This document shows positions 44,327 to 52,757 of a stretch of DNA of 64,000 nt, piece by piece. The position numbers and the translations under genes are program-made. Below the pieces are notes generated by a model. The model had not been told where the DNA came from and made no database searches. It saw only the letters and a list, made by a program, of their open reading frames with translations. The stretch's first letter is position 1. Every line of letters begins with the position of its first letter. Origin of the DNA: Gammaproteobacteria bacterium (GTDB taxonomy: Bacteria; Pseudomonadota; Gammaproteobacteria; Steroidobacterales; GCA-2729495). The stretch lies in the NCBI GenBank assembly GCA_024229935.1, contig JAAERX010000166.1, positions 1 to 64,000 of the forward strand, read 5' to 3'.

Positions 44327-45463
44327 ATGGTCGTTTTTTTCCGACAGCTACTGCTGAGTATTTTTACAGGCGCTATTCTTGCTGCCTGTACCGTTCGGCC
44401 GGCTCAAGTATCACCTGAACCTGCGGCGGCGCTTAGACAAGAGCCTGCTGCTAATAAGCAGTTGGTTACTTATGTGACAGGTAATCCGCCACTAGTTACT
44501 GACCGGTTCTTACTGACATCACCAGATCAGGAAATTGTGGGTGCATTACAGGTAATTCATACACGCTATGAAGACACCTTTGTTGATATTGCTCGCACCT
44601 ATAACCTTGGCTTTGATGAATTAATTGAGGCGAATCCTAATGTAGATCCCTGGTTGCCAGGAGAAGGTACACGAGTTGTTTTGCCAACACAGTTTATTCT
44701 GCCAAATGCTCCTCATGAGGGCATCGTTATTAATCTCGCTAACAAGCGCTTGTTCTGGTATCTGCCAGCAGATAAAGATGGCGTGCATGCAGTTATGACT
44801 TTTCCTATTGGTATAGGCCTGCAGGGTACGGCAACGCCCACGGGTATTACGACCATAACGCAGAAAATTCGTAATCCAACATGGTTTGTGCCTGCTGCGA
44901 TTCGTGCAGAATATGCAGCTGAAGGCACACCATTGCCAAAGCAGGTGCTGCCTGGTCCAGATAACCCACTTGGTGGTTACGCATTATTACTAGGGATGCC
45001 TTCTTACCTGATTCACGGCACCAATCGTCCTGCTGGGGTAGGCATGCGAGTAAGTCATGGCTGTGTAAGGCTGTTTCCAGAAAATATTGAACGTCTTTAT
45101 TCTGAGGTTCCTGTTGGGGAGCCGGTAACTATTGTTGATCAGCCCTGGTTGGTGGGGTGGCGCAATAACCGGCTTTATCTGGAGGCTCATCCGCCACTTG
45201 AAGATGATTCCCGTGATTGGCCGGGCATTCTCCCTGGTCTGTTAGCGGGCGCAATGACTTCAGCGCCGTTAAAAATTGCTGATCACCCTGATTTAGATCG
45301 GGTTAATGCAATTATTAATGCAGGTCGTGGTATACCATTACCGGTGTTGTTTGATGAACCTACTACCCAAAGCTACCTGCAGACAGCCCTGATGGTAAAC
45401 AATATTATTGTGTTACCGCCTTTGGTGCGTGAACAGGTTGCTGCAGAAGGTATGGACAGATAA
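44327..45463 (+). CDS. LysM-containing L,D-transpeptidase (YkuD domain)
   Basis: 378 residues. Signal segment with lipobox-like LAAC. A LysM domain (about residues 77-125, TFVDIARTYNLGFDELIEANP) is followed by the YkuD catalytic domain: GIVINLANKRLFWYLP, LIHGTNRPAGVGMRVSHGCVRL with the catalytic Cys of SHGCVR, and IVDQPWLVGW. The layout matches the ErfK/YbiS/YcfS group, which crosslinks peptidoglycan or attaches proteins to it. The C-terminal 100 residues (after about 275) are an extension without recognised domain. Confidence 0.92.
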   Translation: MVVFFRQLLLSIFTGAILAACTVRPAQVSPEPAAALRQEPAANKQLVTYVTGNPPLVTDRFLLTSPDQEIVGALQVIHTRYEDTFVDIARTYNLGFDELIEANPNVDPWLPGEGTRVVLPTQFILPNAPHEGIVINLANKRLFWYLPADKDGVHAVMTFPIGIGLQGTATPTGITTITQKIRNPTWFVPAAIRAEYAAEGTPLPKQVLPGPDNPLGGYALLLGMPSYLIHGTNRPAGVGMRVSHGCVRLFPENIERLYSEVPVGEPVTIVDQPWLVGWRNNRLYLEAHPPLEDDSRDWPGILPGLLAGAMTSAPLKIADHPDLDRVNAIINAGRGIPLPVLFDEPTTQSYLQTALMVNNIIVLPPLVREQVAAEGMDR

Positions 45464-45514
45464 TTTAGCCGCAGTGCATTTAACAGGCTATACTTCCGGC
45501 ATCCATGCTGGGCC

Positions 45515-47104
45515 ATGGTTTTGTTGTCAATGCCATCAGATATAAATAATAGCTGCACATATGTTGTTGAAGGCTCTGCTCAGGGTCAGCCTATTCCTGT
45601 TGATGGTGATTCTGTTACTGCATTTGTAGGGCCTGCTCCGCGTGGCCCGGTTGATCATGCAGTAAAAATTAATAGTCCTGATGATTTTCTGCAAAACTTT
45701 GGCGCGCCTGAATACCATTGTCGGCTGGAATTTTCTATCCGCCAGTTTTTTGCCAATGGTGGTAGGAATGCCGTTGTTGTCCGTGTTTCTGGTACAAGTG
45801 TATGTCACCGTATACGTTTACGGGCAGGTAGTGAGGAGCTTGTGCTTGAAGCACGTAATCCTGGCCCATTTGAGTATCTGCGTGCATCAGTTGATTACGA
45901 CGGTATCAATGCTGAGGATGAAAGCTATTTCAATTTGGTTGTGCAGCGCTTGCGCCGCCCAGGGTCAGCATGGATTGATGCGCAGGAATATTATCGGGCT
46001 GTATCAATAGACCCGGGGAGTCGGGACTACCTTGGTTACATACTTAGCCAGTCAGACCTTATAAAAGTTATTGGTCAGCCACCTGTTTCCCGGCCAGAGC
46101 CCACTTATAAAGACTGTACGGTACGTGAACCAGACTATGTTGATATATTGACAGATCCTGTTTACAGCCCCCCTCCATCAGATTATGACCTGATAGGCTC
46201 GGCTGCTGATGGAACAGGGTTAAATGCCCTGGAACATATCCATGATATTGGTCAGGTTGTACTGCTGTCGGGTGCTGAAGGCACTCCAATTGGCCCGGTT
46301 GCGTTACTTGCTGCAGATCGTTTTTGTCGTAGTCATCAGTCCTTGCTCATCATAGACCCGCCAGCATGCTGGGTTACTGTTGAGGATGTCATGGCAGACC
46401 AGGCGCGTTCCGGATTCACCAGTCCAAATGCCATTACCTGGTTTCCTGGTGTCTACATCCGGAATTCACAGGGTGAAAAAGTTTTGACTAGTGCAGCGGG
46501 TTCCATAGCGGCTGCATTAACTGCCAGTGACCGTTGTGACGAAGTATTGCAACTGTATGCTGAGGGTCCTGTTTTGCTACGAGCTGGGGTCAAGCTGACA
46601 GCTGTAGTCGATGATGATGCAATACGTCGTCTTGCACGAGCGGGGATTAATACACTTGTTCAGCGTAGTGCGTTACACCTGCAGTTGCAGGGTAAAGTGA
46701 CTCAGGCTCGGTATGGGAGTATTTCGGCAGATTGGAATGCGCTTGAAATGCGGCGCCAGGTTTTATTTATTCTGCGGCGTATTCGTAGTGGTGCTTATTG
46801 GACGCATTTAAAAGAGTCCAATCAGGCGGTCTGGCAGGAGCTTACGGGCCAGATTAGTGAGTTTTTAAGTGAGCTACATGCACGTTCCATACTTGTAGGC
46901 GAATACCCACAGCAGTCTTTTTATATTAAATGTGACGCTGATACCAATGCAGAGATTGGTGAGCGTACAGGAGAAATAGCCTTTATTGTTGGCTTTGCTA
47001 TTCGACAGGAGGGTGAATTTCTTGTATTTCATTTCCATTGCTCCCAAGAGATGTGCCGCATTGCTGAATTGGGGTGGCAATCAAGTCTGGAACGTACCGG
47101 TTAG
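45515..47104 (+). CDS. Solitary contractile-tail-sheath-like protein
   Basis: 529 residues. The N-terminal domain (DGDSVTAFVGPAPRGPVDHA, then INSPDDFLQNFG, and FSIRQFFANGGRNAVVVRV, residues about 30-92) has the pattern of phage, R-pyocin and eCIS sheath proteins. The C-terminal domain also fits: EMRRQVLFILRRIRSGAYWTH, WQELTGQISEFLSELHARSI, FYIKCDADTNAE and EGEFLVFHFHC. In between, GVYIRNSQGEKVLTSAAGSIAAALTASD and LARAGINTLVQ are recognisable, but the usual grG.xxWGART stretch after the GIN motif is missing. No tube, baseplate, spike, ClpV or phage gene is found anywhere in the window. Neighbours are an L,D-transpeptidase and a lipoprotein methyltransferase. Start ATG 45515 or 45530; no clear ribosome site. 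Confidence 0.8.
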   Translation: MVLLSMPSDINNSCTYVVEGSAQGQPIPVDGDSVTAFVGPAPRGPVDHAVKINSPDDFLQNFGAPEYHCRLEFSIRQFFANGGRNAVVVRVSGTSVCHRIRLRAGSEELVLEARNPGPFEYLRASVDYDGINAEDESYFNLVVQRLRRPGSAWIDAQEYYRAVSIDPGSRDYLGYILSQSDLIKVIGQPPVSRPEPTYKDCTVREPDYVDILTDPVYSPPPSDYDLIGSAADGTGLNALEHIHDIGQVVLLSGAEGTPIGPVALLAADRFCRSHQSLLIIDPPACWVTVEDVMADQARSGFTSPNAITWFPGVYIRNSQGEKVLTSAAGSIAAALTASDRCDEVLQLYAEGPVLLRAGVKLTAVVDDDAIRRLARAGINTLVQRSALHLQLQGKVTQARYGSISADWNALEMRRQVLFILRRIRSGAYWTHLKESNQAVWQELTGQISEFLSELHARSILVGEYPQQSFYIKCDADTNAEIGERTGEIAFIVGFAIRQEGEFLVFHFHCSQEMCRIAELGWQSSLERTG

Positions 47105-47318
47105 GCGGGTTGTAAGCAGTTTAGCCTGATTTTAGGCCGATATATGGCCTGACTGCGTAGAAGTCAGAGTATCTATCAGCTGCCTCCTTCTCATGGTGAT
47201 CAACAGCACTAAAGTATTTTGGTCAAATAGCTGTACATGCTTGTTGATATCATCAGCTTTGTTCTAAGCTGGCTCTATCCAGTTTAATCAGATGCCTGTA
47301 CCGGTCAGGGGGATATCC

Positions 47319-48170
47319 ATGAAGAAAATTTTATGTGCAGCTATATTTTTTACAATGATCATTTTGTTGCAAGGCTGTGAGAAAAATAGTGTAACGCCAT
47401 CTTCAATTGTGGTGGATAAAAAAGCGGATGATAAACTGGCTGCTATATTGGCTGGTGAGCATCGTTCAGATGAGCATAAGGCCCGTGATAAATTTCGCCA
47501 TCCGGCAGAAACGCTCTCATTTTTTAGTGTGACACCCGATGCGAGCGTTGTTGAGATCTGGCCTGGTGGCGGTTGGTATACCGAAATACTGGCACCGTAT
47601 TTACGTGATGAAGGTCGATATATAGCTGCCGGTTTTGATCCTGAGTCTGATATTGAATTTATTCGTATTGCAGCGGGTAAGTATCAGTCTAAGCTTGATG
47701 CCAACCCAGAGCTTTACGATAAGGTTGAAACTGTGGTGCTAATGCCGCCGAATCAGCTGGACTTTGTACCGCCTGATTCTGTGGATGTGGTGCTGACATT
47801 CCGGAGTGTTCACAACTGGATGCCACGCAATGCTCAGGGGGTAATGTTTCAGGCGATATATACAGCCCTTAAGCCTGGTGGTGTTTTGGGTGTGGTTGAG
47901 CATCGTGGTAACCCTGCTATTCCGCAGGATCCAAAAGCAGCCACAGGTTACGTAAATCAGGATTATGTGATTGAGCTCGCAGAGTCAGCAGGATTTGTCT
48001 TAAATGGCAGCTCTGAGATTAATGCTAACTTGGCTGATACCAAGGATCACCCGGAGGGTGTCTGGACCTTACCGCCAACTCTGCGAATGAAAGAACAAGG
48101 TAAGGAAACATGGTTGAGCATAGGTGAAAGCGACCGGCTTACATTACGGTTTATTAAGCCCGTTAATTGA
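47319..48170 (+). CDS. Class I methyltransferase-like lipoprotein
   Basis: About 283 residues. ATG 47319 has GGGGG 6 nt upstream and begins directly with a lipoprotein signal (MKKILCAAIFFTMIILLQGC); the longer start at 47292 lacks this support. The mature protein has a Rossmann methyltransferase fold: VVEIWPGGGWYTEILAPYL (SAM-loop like, GGG), YIAAGFDPES, VDVVLTFRSVHNW and ALKPGGVLGVVEHRG. It matches the predicted methyltransferases with a signal peptide known in gammaproteobacteria. A SAM enzyme outside the cytoplasm is odd, because SAM is not normally found there, so the activity may differ. Confidence 0.82.
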   Translation: MKKILCAAIFFTMIILLQGCEKNSVTPSSIVVDKKADDKLAAILAGEHRSDEHKARDKFRHPAETLSFFSVTPDASVVEIWPGGGWYTEILAPYLRDEGRYIAAGFDPESDIEFIRIAAGKYQSKLDANPELYDKVETVVLMPPNQLDFVPPDSVDVVLTFRSVHNWMPRNAQGVMFQAIYTALKPGGVLGVVEHRGNPAIPQDPKAATGYVNQDYVIELAESAGFVLNGSSEINANLADTKDHPEGVWTLPPTLRMKEQGKETWLSIGESDRLTLRFIKPVN

Positions 48171-48413
48171 GTGATTTATTGATGCTTATTTGACTCAAAG
48201 ACCCTCAATTTATGGAGGTTCTGCTATTGCAGTTAGTTGCAACCATAGGTGGTTCTGCTACTGATCAAGAGCCCTTTCAGCATTGACTGGTATTTGTAAG
48301 CGTAATGTGCAGACTTTCAGATTTTAAACGCCTTCGGTAGGTATGCATAACTTTGTTTTATATGGCCTGCATTTTTCCACTGCAGGTTGACGTTTACCGG
48401 GTTGAAAATTATT

Positions 48414-48803
48414 TTAGTTCAGTTGCAGTGTCATGCTGTAACTGCATGTTAGCGGTTCAGCATTAGGGTTGGCTGTATAGCGAGCTTTTTGAGCCGCATT
48501 GATTGCGACTGAGTCAAAGTCTGATGTTGCACCTGTAATAAGTATATTTTTGATGCTGCCATTAGCATTTACTGTATAAGTCAGATTGACTGCCTGTGTC
48601 TCACCGGGGTGGATAATAGGCCCGTCAGGGTCCCATACTGTTGGCCCCATTGAGATGAAGCGATCTTTGCAGATGGCTGCTGGTAACAGGTCTTCTGAGT
48701 CTTGTCTGCGGCTAACGGACACCGCAAGCGCAATCAGTGTGATCACACCCAGAATTATGAACAGATTGGTAGTGGCTCTGCTGCCAGGACTTAGTTGACT
48801 CAT
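48414..48803 (-). CDS. Small membrane protein with TonB-C-like domain
   Basis: 129 residues: a single N-terminal membrane segment (LFIILGVITLIALAVSVS) and a periplasmic domain whose pattern (VNLTYTVNANGSIKNILITGATSDFDSVAINAAQKARY) is that of TonB C-terminal/energy-transducer domains. It lacks the Pro-rich spacer of a true TonB. Cotranscribed after the M16 peptidase (9-bp gap). Role unknown. Confidence 0.68.
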   Translation of the reverse strand: MSQLSPGSRATTNLFIILGVITLIALAVSVSRRQDSEDLLPAAICKDRFISMGPTVWDPDGPIIHPGETQAVNLTYTVNANGSIKNILITGATSDFDSVAINAAQKARYTANPNAEPLTCSYSMTLQLN

Positions 48804-48812
48804 AAGCAGAAG

Positions 48813-51575
48813 TTAATGACTGGTCACAGCATTGCCATCAGCATCAATAATTCTGATTTCACCAAGTTGTAATTCGTTTAGTTCCTCTTCAATACGCGCC
48901 CGATCACCAACAACAATCCATACAAGCTCAGCTTGATCAATTGTATCGTTTGCGGCTGTCACAACCTGTTCTAATTGGAGTTCATTCAGGCGTTGTGGGT
49001 ATGTATCCCAGTAGTCATCTGGTAGTCCGTATGTAACCAGTTGCGCCAGGTCACTGAGCACAGCTGGGTTGGTTTCCCAGCGCCCTGGTAATGACAGGAT
49101 GTTGGATTTTTGTACGCGCTCAAGTTCAGCGGTGGTAGGTGGTGTTTTACCCCTGATTTCAGTGATCTCTCTTAGCATCTCTGCTAGTGCGGGTGCGGTT
49201 TTATCAGTTTGAACTGGTGCATACATAAGGAATGGGCGTTGTGCACGGGTTGCTGTAATCAGACTGCGTGCTCCGTAGGACCAGGATTTTTCTTCGCGAA
49301 GGTTCATATTGATACGTGCAGAAAACTGTCCGCCTAGCACATCATTCATGGCCTCAATAGCAATCTCATTGGGGTTGTTCATAGGAACAACCAGTTGCCC
49401 GGCAAAAATGATGGATTGCTCAGCGCCCGGTTTATCAATTAGATACAGACCATCAGTTTGGACTCGCTCAACAGTAGCCGTATTTTTTTCAGGAACTTTG
49501 CCTGCTTCCCAGTTATGGAATAACTTTTCTATATGTGGAGTAATTTCTTCCAGTGTTGTATCTCCGACAACTACCAGCGTGGCATTATTTGGTTTGAACC
49601 AGGTGTTATGCCAGTTGATAAGGTCAGCGCGTGTGATTGCGGCCACTGATACCTCGGTGCCGCTACCCGTTAGTGGTTGTGCATAGGGGTGACCTTCACC
49701 ATACAAAAACTCGGGCAACAAACGGAGTGCCATACTGAGTGGGCGGCTCTTTTCCTGTTGAATAGCCGTCAGGTACTGGCTACGTACTCTTTCCAGCTCG
49801 GCCTCAGGGAAGGTTGGCCGCAGAACAACATCTGCGAAGAGATCCAGAGATGGCTCAAGGTTTTCAGTTAATGCAGACAGACTAACAGATGCAGTATCGA
49901 GACCAGCCCCAGCAGACAATTCTGCACCGAGTAATGCCAGTTGTTCACTGATTTCCAGTGCGTCTTTATTGCCAGCGCCCTCATCCAGCATTGACATAGT
50001 AATACTGGCTTCGCCAGTGAGATTAGGGCGGTCGCCTGCAGAGCCGGCGTCAAAAATAAGATTCATATTAACAACCGGAATACTTGGTCGGTTAACCACA
50101 ATGATATTCAGGCCGTTATCCAGTTTGGTGCTGGTGAACTGAGGAAACCTTGCTGTTGCAGGCGTACCAGGCGTAGGTAATGTGCTGCGGTCAGCACCTG
50201 TATCACTAAAGGATAGTTCAGGGTATGGAACGATATGTGCAACATACGGCGGTTGATCAAACCAGCGTTGGGCAACATCACGTACCTGTTTTGGTGTGGC
50301 TGAGCTAAGGTCATCGAGTTGTTGCTGGTAGCCGCCCGGGTTGCCTCCATAAACGGCATTTTCAGCCAGTACTGATGATTTACTGCCGGATCCACCTATG
50401 CGTTCGATGCCTCTTATAAAGGCAGATCGCTCTTTCATTTTGACGCGTTGCAGTTCTTTCTTGCTGGGCCCATTATTAAAAAAGTTTTCCAGTTCTGCTC
50501 TGGTTACGCGTTCGACCAGATCAACATCCACACCGGGTTTTACGGATACTTCCAGAATCATGATGCCGGAAATTTCCAGAGAAAAAGTTGCAAGACTGAC
50601 ATCAGTAGCTATCTGATCCTGATAAACCAGTCGTTCATACAGTCGTGAATTTTTGCCGTTGGCCAGTATGTCAGCTGCAAGTGTTAGCTGATTGGCATCA
50701 GTTGTGCCCCAGCGGGGGCCCGGCCAGGCGAGGTAGATGCGTGCCTGAGGCACTCTATCCTGAATTAGCTGGCGGCGTTCACTGGTATGGGTAGGTATCC
50801 ATTCTTTTTGAACAATTAGTGGTGGCCCTGGTTCAATGTCGCCAAACCAGTGCTCTACTTTTTTTAGTACATCTTCTGCTTTGACAGCACCTGCAACTAC
50901 CAGTACAGCATTATTTGGGCCGTAGTAGGTGCGGAACCACTCTTGCATGTCTTCAAGGCTTGCGGCTTGCAGGTCTTCCATTGAGCCAATGGTTTCCCAT
51001 GAATAAGGATGATCGGTGGGGAATACCTGTTTCAGTAGCGCTTCCCAGATGGCGGCATAGGGTTGGTTATCACCCTGACGTTTCTCATTTTGTACAACGC
51101 CACGTTGTTCATCCAGTACAGCCTGGTCAATCGCACCAAGCATGTGGCCCATCCGGTCTGACTCAAGAAATAACACACGATCCAGGGCGTCAACTGGCAC
51201 GGTTTGATAGTAATTAGTACGGTCAAACCAGGTGGTTCCGTTAAGTGTTGTTGCACCAACTGTTTCCAGTAATTCCAGGTATTCACCATTGGAATTTTCT
51301 GAACCCTGAAACATCAGGTGTTCGAATAAGTGTGCATAGCCGGTTTGCCCTGGTTTTTCATTGCGTGAGCCTACGTGGTACCAGATATTGACTGCCACAA
51401 TGGGCGCTTTATCATCCTCATGAACGATCAGGGTTAGGCCGTTATCCAGTGTGAATGACTTATAGGGAATCAGCTCTTCTTCGGCCCATGCGGTTTGCAG
51501 TAATAATGTGCAAAAGATAACTAGCGCTGCCTTGCAGGCAGCGCGGAGTAGAGAGTGGTTTACAAATTTGGTCAT
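48813..51575 (-). CDS. M16-family zinc peptidase, two-domain (insulinase/pitrilysin type)
   Basis: About 920 residues after ATG 51575, which has GGAA 6 nt upstream; an earlier in-frame ATG at 51587 is less well placed. Signal peptide (AALVIFCTLLLQTAWA). The first M16 domain has the inverted zinc motif HLFEH in GYAHLFEHLMFQGSENS and the distal Glu in AVLDEQRGVVQNEKR. The second M16 half (about residues 480-900; PVVNMNLIFDAGSAGDRP) lacks the HxxEH site, as is normal for the inactive half. Periplasmic peptidase, substrate unknown. Confidence 0.93.
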   Translation of the reverse strand: MTKFVNHSLLRAACKAALVIFCTLLLQTAWAEEELIPYKSFTLDNGLTLIVHEDDKAPIVAVNIWYHVGSRNEKPGQTGYAHLFEHLMFQGSENSNGEYLELLETVGATTLNGTTWFDRTNYYQTVPVDALDRVLFLESDRMGHMLGAIDQAVLDEQRGVVQNEKRQGDNQPYAAIWEALLKQVFPTDHPYSWETIGSMEDLQAASLEDMQEWFRTYYGPNNAVLVVAGAVKAEDVLKKVEHWFGDIEPGPPLIVQKEWIPTHTSERRQLIQDRVPQARIYLAWPGPRWGTTDANQLTLAADILANGKNSRLYERLVYQDQIATDVSLATFSLEISGIMILEVSVKPGVDVDLVERVTRAELENFFNNGPSKKELQRVKMKERSAFIRGIERIGGSGSKSSVLAENAVYGGNPGGYQQQLDDLSSATPKQVRDVAQRWFDQPPYVAHIVPYPELSFSDTGADRSTLPTPGTPATARFPQFTSTKLDNGLNIIVVNRPSIPVVNMNLIFDAGSAGDRPNLTGEASITMSMLDEGAGNKDALEISEQLALLGAELSAGAGLDTASVSLSALTENLEPSLDLFADVVLRPTFPEAELERVRSQYLTAIQQEKSRPLSMALRLLPEFLYGEGHPYAQPLTGSGTEVSVAAITRADLINWHNTWFKPNNATLVVVGDTTLEEITPHIEKLFHNWEAGKVPEKNTATVERVQTDGLYLIDKPGAEQSIIFAGQLVVPMNNPNEIAIEAMNDVLGGQFSARINMNLREEKSWSYGARSLITATRAQRPFLMYAPVQTDKTAPALAEMLREITEIRGKTPPTTAELERVQKSNILSLPGRWETNPAVLSDLAQLVTYGLPDDYWDTYPQRLNELQLEQVVTAANDTIDQAELVWIVVGDRARIEEELNELQLGEIRIIDADGNAVTSH

Positions 51576-51743
51576 GCGGGATTCCATTAGTTATCTGTTG
51601 ATATATGTGCTGTTTTCGTTTGCAGCGTTAATCTCACGAAAGCATCCAGTATACTGGTTCACTGTTATTACAAGCCTATTTAAGCAACAAACCCGAGGTG
51701 GGTCGATAGCTTTTTCAGGCAAGGGTTAAGAATAGAGGTAGTG

Positions 51744-52709
51744 ATGGCTGATGGTAACTCACGGCGTGGACTGTACCCGCCCGTTGCACCCTATAACACC
51801 GGACTGATGCCCGTATCTGCTGGCCATGAACTGTATTTTGAGGAATCCGGTAATCCGGATGGTAAGCCGGTAGTATTTTTACATGGTGGTCCGGGTGCGG
51901 GCTCTAATGCAGCCGTTCGTCGTTTTTTTGACCCGGTGCGATATCGCATCGTGGTATTCGACCAGCGCGGCAGTGGTCGCAGCCTGCCACATGCAAGTCT
52001 GGAAAATAATACAACCTGGGACCTGGTTGCGGATATAGAAAAATTACGCACTCAGCTGGGTATAGATTGCTGGCAGGTATTTGGTGGTTCCTGGGGCAGT
52101 ACCCTGGCACTGAGCTATGCCCAGACATATCCACAAGCAGTTAAGGAGTTGGTTTTACGCGGTATATTTCTGCTGCGCCCGCAGGAATTGCACTGGTTTT
52201 ATCAAGAAGGAGCCAGCCGACTGTTCCCTGATTACTGGCAGGATTTTGTTGCGCCTATACCGCAGGATGAGCGCAATAACCTCATTGCGGCTCATTACCG
52301 ACGTTTGACAGGTGATGATGATGAGGCGCGTATGGCATCAGCACATGCCTGGTCTGTTTGGGAGGGTGTGACCAGCAACCTGCTTGTATCTGAGGCGGCA
52401 GTGGGGCGTTTCCAGTCAGATGAATTTGCGCTCGCTTTGGCGCGTATTGAGGCGCATTATTTTGTTAATGGGGGCTTTATGGAGAAGCCGGATCAGCTGC
52501 TTGATAATATTGACAGAATTCGTGACATTCCTGCTGTGATTGTGCAGGGACGTTATGATGTGGTTTGCCCGGCTCAGACAGCCTGGGACTTACATACAGT
52601 TTGGCCCGAGGCAGACTTCCGCATAGTTCCGGATGCAGGTCATTCCTCATTTGAGGCGGGTATAGTGCATGAATTGGTTGAAGCCACAGATCGATTTGCG
52701 GCGCTTTAG
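51744..52709 (+). CDS. pip: Proline iminopeptidase (alpha/beta hydrolase, S33)
   Basis: Removes N-terminal proline from peptides. Conserved: HGGPGAGSNAAVRRFFDP (oxyanion region), VVFDQRGSGRSLPHAS, nucleophile elbow FGGSWGSTLALSYAQTYP, and the Asp/His in VQGRYDVVCP and DAGHSSFE. Length matches bacterial prolyl aminopeptidases. I take ATG 51744 rather than GTG 51741 because AGAGG has better spacing. Dihydroorotase follows 48 bp downstream on the same strand. Confidence 0.95.
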   Translation: MADGNSRRGLYPPVAPYNTGLMPVSAGHELYFEESGNPDGKPVVFLHGGPGAGSNAAVRRFFDPVRYRIVVFDQRGSGRSLPHASLENNTTWDLVADIEKLRTQLGIDCWQVFGGSWGSTLALSYAQTYPQAVKELVLRGIFLLRPQELHWFYQEGASRLFPDYWQDFVAPIPQDERNNLIAAHYRRLTGDDDEARMASAHAWSVWEGVTSNLLVSEAAVGRFQSDEFALALARIEAHYFVNGGFMEKPDQLLDNIDRIRDIPAVIVQGRYDVVCPAQTAWDLHTVWPEADFRIVPDAGHSSFEAGIVHELVEATDRFAAL

Positions 52710-52757
52710 ACTTTAAGAACATGCTTGCTTTTAGTTTCAGGACGATGAATATAAATT

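Noticed and set aside
45515-47104. Prophage remnant as the explanation for the sheath-like gene
   Set aside because: No integrase, attachment repeats, terminase, capsid or other tail gene within the window, and the frame is intact. A remnant remains possible but is not supported.
47134-47150. Hairpin AGGCC/GGCCT after the sheath-like gene
   Set aside because: 5-bp stem without a T-run; not convincing as terminator or operator.
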